Of a stretch of DNA of 8,110 nt, positions 1-6,248 are shown one piece after another. The first letter of the stretch is position 1; each line of letters starts with the position of its first letter. The position numbers and the translations under genes are program-made. Origin of the DNA: an uncultured Bacteroidota bacterium. Its GTDB lineage: Bacteria > Bacteroidota > Bacteroidia > Chitinophagales > Chitinophagaceae. The notes beneath the pieces were generated by a model. The model was not told the origin of the DNA and did no database searches. It saw only the letters and a list, made by a program, of their open reading frames with translations. The stretch spans positions 1 through 8,110 of the forward strand of contig CAIJZF010000058.1 of the NCBI GenBank assembly GCA_903825095.1, written 5' to 3'.

Positions 1-201
1 AGCAACAATAGGTTTTTTAAACATTTTCTTCTGCCCCAGGGCGAGTAAAAAAACATTTTTCCAACGCCTTGCTTTTTGATCATTCACAAAACCAGCTTTA
101 CCTATTAAAATATTTCTTCTAATTTTTAGTAAGTTCTTACCAAAAAGAAAAAGCGCCGTAGCGGTAAGAATAATAAATAGGATTTGAGCTATAACAGCCA
201 T
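1..201 (-). CDS. N-terminal fragment of a membrane-anchored Fe-S oxidoreductase (heterodisulfide-reductase-like), partial
   Basis: This reading frame opens with ATG at 201..199 and stays open for 67 codons to the left edge, so only the amino end is visible. It begins MAVIAQILFIILTATALFLF, a single hydrophobic segment (about residues 3-20), followed by a basic stretch with GKNLLKIRRNILIGK and then a part containing RRWKNV, LALGQKKMFKKPIVA. From family knowledge, this pattern (membrane helix, KIRRNILxG, RWKNxxLxALGQxKM) matches the start of the (Fe-S)-binding oxidoreductases of Bacteroidota, whose later parts carry 4Fe-4S ferredoxin and cysteine-rich CCG domains. Those diagnostic cysteines lie outside the window, so the function is inferred from the N-terminus alone. 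The full protein would be membrane-bound and presumably moves electrons. It is divergent from the mutase gene to its right. The start fits because the hydrophobic helix begins at once and a candidate promoter lies just upstream. Confidence 0.6.
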   Translation of the reverse strand, partial: MAVIAQILFIILTATALFLFGKNLLKIRRNILIGKAGFVNDQKARRWKNVFLLALGQKKMFKKPIVA

Positions 202-326
202 AAGGGTAATTGAATGATCAAAACTAGTACAAATTTAACCCATTTTTGAAAGCCAAAAATCTAAAATGTCTACTTAATTGGATAACTTGCAATTATTGCT
301 TAAAATTGCTTTTTAATTAGTGTATT
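202..326. other. Divergent intergenic region between the Fe-S oxidoreductase and mutase genes
   Basis: The two genes are transcribed away from each other, so this AT-rich 125-bp stretch must hold the start signals of both. The minus-strand promoter candidate is listed separately. On the plus strand I found no exact TAnnTTTG for the mutase; TAACTTGC near 283-290 is only a weak match. A short direct repeat, ATTGCTT at 295-301 and 305-311, sits 10 bp apart just upstream of the mutase start. No clear Shine-Dalgarno sequence precedes either ATG, which is common in this phylum. Confidence 0.5.
230..257 (-). promoter_or_regulatory. Candidate promoter for the Fe-S oxidoreductase gene
   Basis: Read on the minus strand, TAAATTTG (237..230) matches the Bacteroidota -7 consensus TAnnTTTG exactly, and a TTTG (257..254) lies 16 nt upstream of it as a possible -33 element. 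That spacing is slightly shorter than the usual 17-23 nt. Transcription would start near 223-226, giving a leader of about 22-25 nt before the ATG at 201. A second exact match, TAGTTTTG (226..219), follows 3 nt downstream but has no correctly spaced upstream TTTG. The elements are seen directly; the activity is inferred. Confidence 0.4.
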
Positions 327-2054
327 ATGAGTCTGACAATAGCCCAAAAAGTTGAACAATGGTTGACTGGTAATTATGACCAGGCCACTAAGGACGCTAT
401 TGCCTTAATGCAGTCAAAGCCAGGCGATGAATTAGCCGATAGTTTTTATAGAAACCTAGAATTTGGAACGGGTGGCTTAAGAGGTATTATGGGAGTAGGT
501 ACCAATAGAATTAATAAGTATACTATTGGCATGGCTACCCAAGGTTTTGCGAACTACCTAAATAAGACTTACCCTACTGAAAAAATATCGGTGGTCATTG
601 GGCATGATAGCAGAAATAATGCAAGATTTTTTGCTGAAACCACGGCAGAAGTTTTTGCTGCCAATGGCATTAAAGTTTATTTATTTGAAGCCCTACGCCC
701 AACTCCTGAATTAAGTTTTGCTATTAGAACCCTGGGAGCTAAAGCTGGTGTAGTTTGTACTGCTTCTCATAATCCTAAAGAATATAATGGGTATAAAGCC
801 TATTGGAATGATGGTGGACAGTTAGTACCTCCGCATGATAAAAATGTAATCACAGAAGTAGAAGCCATACAATCTATTGATGATGTGAAATGGGAAGGTG
901 GCGCCACTAATATTGAACTTATTGGAACTTCCATGGATGATGCATATACAAAAATGTTGCAAACCCTAAGTGTATATCCAGAAGTGATTGCTAAGCAACA
1001 CGACTTAAAAATTGTTTATACTCCAATACATGGCACAGGTATTACTTTAGTGCCCAAGGTTTTAGCTGCTTATGGATTTACCAATGTACATGTAGTTGAA
1101 GAACAGTCCATACCCGATGGTAATTTTCCTACAGTGAGTTATCCAAATCCAGAAGAGAGTGAAACCATGAGCATAGGTTTGGCCAAGGCGAAGGCCATGG
1201 ATGCCGATATTGTGCTTGGAACCGACCCCGATGCAGATAGAGTAGGTGTGGGTGTTAAAAACCATAAGGGTGACTGGGTACTTATGAATGGGAATCAGAC
1301 AGCCGTTCTAGCATTTGCCTATATGATGGAGGCGCGCAAGGCCAAGGGTATTGCAAAGCCCAATGATATGGTCATTACTACTATTGTCACCACTGCTATG
1401 ATTAATGAAGTAGCTAAGCAAAACAATGTGAACTGTTATAATGTATTAACAGGTTTTAAATGGGTGGCTGAGCTAGTCAAAGAAAAAGAAGGTAAAGAGA
1501 ATTATATTATTGGAGGAGAGGAAAGTTTTGGATTAATGATAGGAGATCAAATTAGAGATAAGGATGCAGTAAGTGCTGTTGCCATTTTATGCGAAATGGC
1601 TGCTTATGAAAAAGCGAAAGGCCGAACTTTATTTGATAAACTCATTGAACTATATGTACAATATGGTTTTTACTATGAAAACTTAATTAGTATTACCAAA
1701 AAAGGAATGAATGGGCAAGCAGAGATTGCCAAGATGATGGAAGACTACAGACAATCTCCTCCTACTATGATAGATGGAGAAGCGGTGATCACCTTATTGG
1801 ATTATGAATTACAAGTAGGTAAAAATTTGGAAACAGGGGAGACTTGGAAAATAAATTTACCAAAAAGTAATGTGCTACAATTTATAACAGCCAATGGCAG
1901 TAAAATTTCAGCTAGACCTAGTGGAACAGAGCCTAAAATAAAATTTTATTTTAGTGTGAATACAATATTAAAAGACAAAGCAAGTTTTGATACTACTTAT
2001 CAAATGCTACAAGATAAAATCAAGGCCATCATTTCATCAATGCAATTAAATTAA
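327..2054 (+). CDS. Phosphoglucomutase/phosphomannomutase (alpha-D-phosphohexomutase family)
   Basis: The 575-residue product is a cytoplasmic phospho-sugar mutase that moves a phosphate between C1 and C6 of a hexose, linking glycolysis to the sugar-1-phosphates used for polysaccharide and nucleotide-sugar synthesis. All four hallmark sites of the alpha-D-phosphohexomutase family are present: the phosphoserine loop TASHNP (residues 145-150, catalytic Ser147), the metal-binding loop DPDADR (300-305), the sugar-binding loop GGEES (396-400), and the C-terminal phosphate-binding loop RPSGTEPK (530-537). The N-terminal EFGTGGLRG (about 45-53) and GHDSR (92-96) are also typical of the long, roughly 570-600-residue bacterial PgcA/PGM2-like group. 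Whether glucose or mannose phosphate is preferred cannot be read from the sequence. The gene ends with tandem in-frame stops (TAA TAG), and the methyltransferase gene follows after 4 bp, which suggests co-transcription. The reading frame is intact. Confidence 0.95.
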   Translation: MSLTIAQKVEQWLTGNYDQATKDAIALMQSKPGDELADSFYRNLEFGTGGLRGIMGVGTNRINKYTIGMATQGFANYLNKTYPTEKISVVIGHDSRNNARFFAETTAEVFAANGIKVYLFEALRPTPELSFAIRTLGAKAGVVCTASHNPKEYNGYKAYWNDGGQLVPPHDKNVITEVEAIQSIDDVKWEGGATNIELIGTSMDDAYTKMLQTLSVYPEVIAKQHDLKIVYTPIHGTGITLVPKVLAAYGFTNVHVVEEQSIPDGNFPTVSYPNPEESETMSIGLAKAKAMDADIVLGTDPDADRVGVGVKNHKGDWVLMNGNQTAVLAFAYMMEARKAKGIAKPNDMVITTIVTTAMINEVAKQNNVNCYNVLTGFKWVAELVKEKEGKENYIIGGEESFGLMIGDQIRDKDAVSAVAILCEMAAYEKAKGRTLFDKLIELYVQYGFYYENLISITKKGMNGQAEIAKMMEDYRQSPPTMIDGEAVITLLDYELQVGKNLETGETWKINLPKSNVLQFITANGSKISARPSGTEPKIKFYFSVNTILKDKASFDTTYQMLQDKIKAIISSMQLN

Positions 2055-2058
2055 TAGC

Positions 2059-2730
2059 ATGAGAAAATGGGAAGATTTAGTAGATACTTATTTGCATAAA
2101 GGACTTAGAAAAAAATTAGTAGAAATTTTAAAAGAGAAAGGCATCACCGATTTAAAAGTATTGGAAGCCATTCATGCTATACCTAGGCATTATTTTTTAG
2201 ATTCTGCCTTTGATAAAATTGCTTACGAAGACCGCGCCTTTCCTATAGCTGCCGACCAAACTATTTCACAACCTTATACGGTGGCTTATCAAACCCAATT
2301 ACTACAAATAAAGAAAGGGGAGAAAGTGCTTGAAATAGGCACGGGGAGTATGTATCAAACCACGGTACTAGCTGCCATGGGTGCCCAAGTTTTTACTATT
2401 GAAAGACAAAAACAATTGTTCGAACAAACGCCTACTTTTCTTTTTAAAGAACAGTATCCCAATATTCAATTTTTCTTTGGGGATGGTTTTGAAGGCCTAC
2501 CCTTATTAGCGCCCTTTGATAAAATTTTAATTACAGCAGCTGCACCTAAGATTCCAGAAAAATTATGGGCACAATTAAAAGTGAGCGGCAAAATGATCAT
2601 TCCTTTAGATGAAACCGACGCAGCACAAAGAATGCTCAGGCTCACTAAAAAAAGAGATGGCTCTGTAAAGCAAGAGAAGTTTGATACTTTTTCTTTTGTA
2701 CCTATGCTAGAAGGAAAAACCCAGAAATAA
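2059..2730 (+). CDS. pcm: Protein-L-isoaspartate O-methyltransferase
   Basis: The 223-residue product is a cytoplasmic SAM-dependent methyltransferase that methylates L-isoaspartyl residues in aged proteins, the first step of their repair. Family signs in order: AIPRHYFLD (40-48), the substrate-site motif TISQPYTVA (68-76), SAM motif I with VLEIGTGS (90-97), the acidic residue E115 in VFTIER that should contact the SAM ribose, GDGFEGLP (141-148), a conserved FDKILITAAAP (153-163), VSGKMIIPL (175-183) and FVPM near the end (213-216). Length is normal for the family. One oddity is that motif I reads GTGSM where the common form is GTGSG, so Met98 replaces the third glycine. The gene follows the mutase by 4 bp and was probably transcribed from the same promoter. 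It converges on the barrel-protein gene with only 21 bp between their stops. The gene symbol rests on family membership. Confidence 0.93.
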   Translation: MRKWEDLVDTYLHKGLRKKLVEILKEKGITDLKVLEAIHAIPRHYFLDSAFDKIAYEDRAFPIAADQTISQPYTVAYQTQLLQIKKGEKVLEIGTGSMYQTTVLAAMGAQVFTIERQKQLFEQTPTFLFKEQYPNIQFFFGDGFEGLPLLAPFDKILITAAAPKIPEKLWAQLKVSGKMIIPLDETDAAQRMLRLTKKRDGSVKQEKFDTFSFVPMLEGKTQK

Positions 2731-2751
2731 ACTTTCTATCTTTTAAAAAAT

Positions 2752-5334
2752 TTATTGAGGAGGCATTTGATCCATACCGCCACCATCTTCTGATTTATTA
2801 TTCTTACGTTTCAATAAATTCACATCAAATTTTCCGAAACGGTAAGAGAAGTTCAATCTAAAGAACTGTTGGTCTCTCACTCTTGTTACGTTTTGAATAA
2901 AGTATTGACTTTCTGAATAGGTTTTATTCACTCTTGTTTTGAATACATCACTTACACTGAAAGATAAACTTGCTGTTCTTCCACCAGTTAAGGTCCAATC
3001 TTTTTTAACGGCCATGTCGAAGTCGTAATAAGGCAGGTTATAACCTTGTGCAGTAGACTGAGGACCGCCGAAGCCGCCACCCATACCACCAAATCCGCCT
3101 CCACCACCGCGACCTCCTCCACCTGGAGGTAGAATAGTTTTCGCTTGGTATTGACCACTAAATTGAATTGAATAGCCCTTTGGTAATTTGAAAGTATTAT
3201 TCATCTTACTAAACCAACTGGTTAAATTATTATTTACATCTTGACCAGGTATAGTGGCTTGTATAGAAGAATTAAATAAGTTAAAACTTAAGTTCATATC
3301 CCACCACTTAGCAATGGCAGTTTTATTACTTAATTCAAGTCCATAAGTAATCGCTGTATTGGCATTAATATAAGAACTATAAAAAGCAGAATCGTTGGTA
3401 ATTGGATTAATGGCCTTGTAGATATAGTTGGTAATTAAGTTAGTACTATACTTATAATAGGCATTGGCTAAAAAGTTAGACCCTTTTTGATAAGCATTGT
3501 TATATCCTAATTCAAAAGAATGCGTGAATTGAGGATCTAAGTTGGGGTTACCCACTGAGATGTTTAAAGGATCGGTATAATCAGGGAAGGGTTGCAATTG
3601 AAAGAAGTTAGGCGCATTGATACGCTTTGAGTAATTCAATTGAACATCTTGTTTGTCATTTACTTTATAAGTAATAAAGGCGCTTGGGAATAAAGAGATA
3701 GGGAATGATTTTTTAAAATGTAAAGAATCGAAACCTTTGTTGTTTTGAACATCCACAGTATAAGACCTGTTTTCTGCTCTTAAGCCAACTTGGTAGCTTA
3801 AATTATTCTTTTTCCCATTTAAGTTTACATAACCCGCTAAAATATTTTCACCATAATTATATTTTGTACTTACGCTGCTTAAGTAAATATTATTTCTAAA
3901 TTGGTCCCTGCTATTATATTCATCTCTAGTATTATAACGAATACCTGTCTCAAACTTTACAGCATTTTTAAATTCGCGTGCGTAATCAATATTAGTAGTA
4001 TAGTTTTTATTGTTACCTGCTCCATTGCTTCTTTGATTCAAGTAGCTTGAATTAACGGTAGACCAGTTATTGCTAGTAGACTCATTGTAATTAAAATCGG
4101 CAGTGATTTCATGTCCTTGCTCTGCAAATAAATGCTTAAAACCTAATTGACCGCCTTTGTTTAAGAAATCAAAATTGGAAGCGTTGTCTAAGCGGGTAGG
4201 AGGCTTATTGTTTAATGAGTCTAAGGTTTGGGTACCTATCGATCCCATTCCACCTTTCATAATATTGGTATATAAAGAAAATGAGTTTCTATTGTCTGGC
4301 AAATAGTCCATACCTGCTCTATAGAAATTAAAAGAACCATTACCTGTATTATCACTAATTGTATTGACAAAGCTTGGTAGGCTAGTGCCTAGAATTTCTC
4401 TTTCATTCTTGCTGCTATTAATAGATTTTCTTCCATTGATATTAGCGCTTAATGAAAAATTCAGTTTGTTATCTCTAAGATTTAAATCTCCACCGCCATT
4501 AAATTTTCCACGCATGTCAATACCCGATCTAATACCACCATTGTAACCATTCTTTTTATTTTTCTTTAATACAATGTTTAAAATACCTGCATTGCCACCC
4601 GATGCATCATATTTAGCAGAAGGGTTGGTAATTATTTCAACTTTATCAATAATGTCTGCAGGAATTTGATCCATGGTTAAAGTTGTAGGACGGTTGTCAA
4701 TAAGCAAAGTGGGCGTTGCATTTCTTAAAGTCACATTGCCATCAATATCTACATTTAAATTAGGAATGCTTTTCATGACTTCCACGGCAGTTTGCCCTGT
4801 ACTCACTAAATTTTTATCGACATTGAATATCTTACGATCAATACCCATTTCAAATTGAGGTTTAGCAGTAGAAGTGACTGTTACACTTTGTAAATCGTTA
4901 GGGGACTCTTCTAATTTAATATTGCCTAAGTCTTTATCTACTAAGGCCATCATTTCTTGCATGCTTTGTCCGCCACCCATTTTTATGCCAAAGCTTAATT
5001 GCTTTTCTAATTTTTTATAACCCACACTTGAAATACTTAGTTTGAAATTGCCCATCACTGGTAAGCTTTCAAAACTAAAATCGCCATTGGCAGCAGTTAA
5101 CATAGTACCTAAAATAGCCTCAGTTGTTTTTTTGGTAATAGGGTCGAATTTGCTTCCTTTTATTTGAAGTGTTACGCCTTCAATTCCTTTTTTATTGGCA
5201 TCAATTATTTTACCATAAAAATGTCCCTGATTCATATTGGCCCCACCTGCTCTTGCTGCAACAGATGCAGGAATTTGTGCGTAGGAACTCATTTGAATAA
5301 GTAAAAAAGAAAGGAGGATAAATATATTTTTCAT
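2752..5334 (-). CDS. TonB-dependent-receptor-like outer-membrane beta-barrel protein
   Basis: The 860-residue product is an outer-membrane protein. It starts with a signal peptide (MKNIFILLSFLLIQMSSYAQ, cut probably after residue 20). Next comes a carboxypeptidase-regulatory-like Ig fold (about 38-140: GKIIDANKKGIEGVTLQIKG, NGDFSFESLP, SVGYKK). A plug-like domain follows (about 180-258), with VEVMKSIPNLNVD, TLLIDNRPT, DIIDKVEIITNPSAKYDASG and GILNIVLKK. The rest is a long beta-barrel rich in alternating aromatic strands. This order matches the Bacteroidota 'outer membrane beta-barrel family' related to TonB-dependent receptors (Pfam OMP_b-brl_3 type). The substrate is unknown; there is no SusD-like partner or other uptake gene nearby. 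Residues 738-757 form an almost pure glycine loop with Arg, Phe and Met, and the tail has GGGMDQMPPQ after the last strand. The last strand (FFRLNFSYRFG, 824-834) is followed by about 26 polar residues rather than ending in an aromatic residue. Its own promoter should lie in the 95 bp upstream. Confidence 0.9.
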   Translation of the reverse strand: MKNIFILLSFLLIQMSSYAQIPASVAARAGGANMNQGHFYGKIIDANKKGIEGVTLQIKGSKFDPITKKTTEAILGTMLTAANGDFSFESLPVMGNFKLSISSVGYKKLEKQLSFGIKMGGGQSMQEMMALVDKDLGNIKLEESPNDLQSVTVTSTAKPQFEMGIDRKIFNVDKNLVSTGQTAVEVMKSIPNLNVDIDGNVTLRNATPTLLIDNRPTTLTMDQIPADIIDKVEIITNPSAKYDASGGNAGILNIVLKKNKKNGYNGGIRSGIDMRGKFNGGGDLNLRDNKLNFSLSANINGRKSINSSKNEREILGTSLPSFVNTISDNTGNGSFNFYRAGMDYLPDNRNSFSLYTNIMKGGMGSIGTQTLDSLNNKPPTRLDNASNFDFLNKGGQLGFKHLFAEQGHEITADFNYNESTSNNWSTVNSSYLNQRSNGAGNNKNYTTNIDYAREFKNAVKFETGIRYNTRDEYNSRDQFRNNIYLSSVSTKYNYGENILAGYVNLNGKKNNLSYQVGLRAENRSYTVDVQNNKGFDSLHFKKSFPISLFPSAFITYKVNDKQDVQLNYSKRINAPNFFQLQPFPDYTDPLNISVGNPNLDPQFTHSFELGYNNAYQKGSNFLANAYYKYSTNLITNYIYKAINPITNDSAFYSSYINANTAITYGLELSNKTAIAKWWDMNLSFNLFNSSIQATIPGQDVNNNLTSWFSKMNNTFKLPKGYSIQFSGQYQAKTILPPGGGGRGGGGGFGGMGGGFGGPQSTAQGYNLPYYDFDMAVKKDWTLTGGRTASLSFSVSDVFKTRVNKTYSESQYFIQNVTRVRDQQFFRLNFSYRFGKFDVNLLKRKNNKSEDGGGMDQMPPQ

Positions 5335-5429
5335 ACTAATTGGATGCGTTTTTGTTCTCTGAGTTTATTTGATTTGCAAATATCTGCCATAATCTCTAAG
5401 GGTGGCAGCTAGAATGTATAAACGGCAAT
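5335..5429 (-). promoter_or_regulatory. Upstream region of the barrel-protein gene with small symmetric motifs
   Basis: This 95-bp gap separates the DUF445-like stop from the barrel-protein start. It holds a perfect 10-bp palindrome, ATTTGCAAAT (5372-5381), and a 6-bp inverted repeat, CTGCCA (5384-5389) and TGGCAG (5403-5408), with a 13-nt loop. On the minus strand GATATTTG (5384..5377) matches seven of the eight positions of TAnnTTTG but has no TTG at the right distance upstream. The region should carry the promoter or regulator site of the barrel gene, but none of these elements is strong enough to name as such. Confidence 0.3.
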
Positions 5430-5957
5430 TTACAGGGTACTTAAAATGAACTGTAAAATTAGGCCCCAAATAAAACCTAGGGCAAAAGCCATAATTCTTA
5501 TTTTTTGACTGGCTTTTAGCAGGTATGTTTCAAGTTTTTTAGACCATTTGGTTTCTATGTTCAACAAAAAGGCGTTTGCTGTTGATTGAGTAAATTCGGA
5601 TAGAAGGGAAGGGAAAATCTGCTCTAGCTCTTCTAAGAAGACTTCTTTTAGTTGCGTAATGGTTTTATCTCCTATAAACATGGAAATAACAGGCATTTTT
5701 TGGACCAATCTTTCTTTAAAAAACGCATCCAATTTGCTGTCTATAAAAGGAAGTAATTTTTGAAAGCTATCCCCCTGCGTTAGTTGGGGTAGTATTTGAC
5801 CAATTGAAATTTGACCTGCCTTTTTTGAAAAAAGACTTTGCCATTCTCTCCCAGCCACGCGTATGCTTTGATGAGGGAAGAAAATGATTTTAATAAATCC
5901 CCAGCTAATAAGCCAGCCAAAGCAGGCTACTAATAAAGGCAATAAAACTATTTGCAT
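5430..5957 (-). CDS. Short DUF445-like membrane protein
   Basis: The 175-residue product has one hydrophobic segment at each end (about 3-27 and 155-173) and a soluble middle part that would form amphipathic helices. The N-terminal GWLISWGFIKIIFFP (14-28) resembles the GWxTNWxAIKMLFxP signature of DUF445 (YheB-like) membrane proteins. The following GREWQSLFSKKAGQI corresponds to their G-x-x-G-x-[IL]-P-K-[KR] region, though the usual proline is absent. Bacteroidota have short DUF445 forms of about 200 residues, so this length is only slightly below normal. The function of the family is not known. The start at 5957 is the first ATG and places the helix at the very N-terminus. The gene lies 17 bp downstream of the tRNA-His terminator and on the same strand, so any transcript must come from read-through or from a promoter within the terminator region. 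The frame is intact; the family call is by eye. Confidence 0.6.
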   Translation of the reverse strand: MQIVLLPLLVACFGWLISWGFIKIIFFPHQSIRVAGREWQSLFSKKAGQISIGQILPQLTQGDSFQKLLPFIDSKLDAFFKERLVQKMPVISMFIGDKTITQLKEVFLEELEQIFPSLLSEFTQSTANAFLLNIETKWSKKLETYLLKASQKIRIMAFALGFIWGLILQFILSTL

Positions 5958-5974
5958 ACAAAATTAGTTAACAT

Positions 5975-6019
5975 AAAAAAACCTATCCTTCGCCCGAATG
6001 ATCGGAAAGGATAGGTTTT
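5975..6019 (-). terminator. Intrinsic terminator of tRNA-His
   Basis: Arms 6019..6007 and 5990..5978 (AAAACCTATCCTT and AAGGATAGGTTTT read on the minus strand) pair perfectly over 13 bp. The 16-nt loop can form an inner 3-bp CCG/CGG extension. On the minus strand the stem runs into seven consecutive T (5981..5975), as expected for Rho-independent termination of the tRNA transcript. On the plus strand only four T follow the stem, so the minus direction is favoured. The 5' arm begins at the last base of the tRNA (A76), so termination immediately follows the mature 3' end. Confidence 0.85.
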
Positions 6020-6096
6020 GGGGAGAACGATGGGTCTCGAACCCACGACCTACAGATCCACAAACTGTCGCTCTAACCTACTGAGCTACGCCCTCC
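6019..6096 (-). tRNA. tRNA-His (anticodon GUG)
   Basis: The minus strand folds into a full cloverleaf. The acceptor stem GAGGGCG (6095..6089) pairs with CGTTCTC (6029..6023), including two G-U pairs. The D-arm has GCTC/GAGC, and the T-arm is GTGGG-TTCGAGA-CCCAT. The anticodon loop TTGTGGA carries GTG at 6061..6059, reading His codons CAU and CAC. The identity is supported by the extra 5' base G-1 (6096) opposite discriminator C73 (6022), the hallmark of tRNA-His. CCA (6021..6019) is encoded in the DNA; without it the gene is 6022-6096. The last pair of the anticodon stem (positions 31 and 39) is T-T, a mismatch; the other four pairs are regular. Confidence 0.96.
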
Positions 6097-6107
6097 ATTT
6101 AGGGTCG

Positions 6108-6134
6108 CAAAAATACGTTAAATAAGGAACCAAA
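6108..6134 (-). promoter_or_regulatory. Candidate promoter for tRNA-His
   Basis: On the minus strand TATTTTTG (6115..6108) is an exact match to the -7 consensus TAnnTTTG, and TTTG (6134..6131) lies 15 nt upstream as a possible -33 element, a little closer than usual. Transcription would start at about 6101-6103, a few bases before the tRNA 5' end at 6096, which is a sensible distance for a tRNA precursor. Elements are seen; activity is inferred. Confidence 0.45.
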
Positions 6135-6157
6135 GAAAGAAGTTTTCCATGTTTTTA

Positions 6158-6227
6158 TAAATTTGTCACAAAAATGATGGCTTTATTTCAATTATAGTCC
6201 TATGATAGGCATTTTATACTATTTTTG
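6158..6227 (+). promoter_or_regulatory. Candidate -7 elements for the S41 protease gene
   Basis: Two exact TAnnTTTG matches point toward the protease: TAAATTTG (6158-6165) and TATTTTTG (6220-6227). The first would give a leader of roughly 65-80 nt. The second would start transcription near 6233-6235, leaving about 15 nt before the ATG at 6249 and almost no leader before the ATG at 6237. Neither has a clear TTTG at the usual upstream distance, so which is used, if either, cannot be decided here. Confidence 0.3.
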
Positions 6228-6248
6228 AAATACTTCATGCACGAGATT

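Noticed and set aside
1062..1265. Minus-strand 67-codon open frame inside the mutase gene
   Set aside because: It lies wholly within the well-supported mutase, has no family resemblance and no start signals; it is an antisense shadow.
2723..2737. Possible bidirectional terminator between the convergent methyltransferase and barrel genes (AGAAA/TTTCT with a 5-nt loop)
   Set aside because: The stem is only 5 bp and nearly all A-T, and part of it is inside the methyltransferase coding sequence; too weak to call.
4364..4858. Two plus-strand open frames of about 60 codons opposite the barrel-protein gene
   Set aside because: Both are antisense to conserved plug and early barrel coding sequence, have low-complexity Leu/Ser-rich translations and no support.
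5959..5966. Exact TAnnTTTG match (TAATTTTG on the minus strand) before the DUF445-like gene
   Set aside because: It lies 2 nt before the ATG, so transcription would begin inside the coding sequence; no suitable downstream start codon is apparent.
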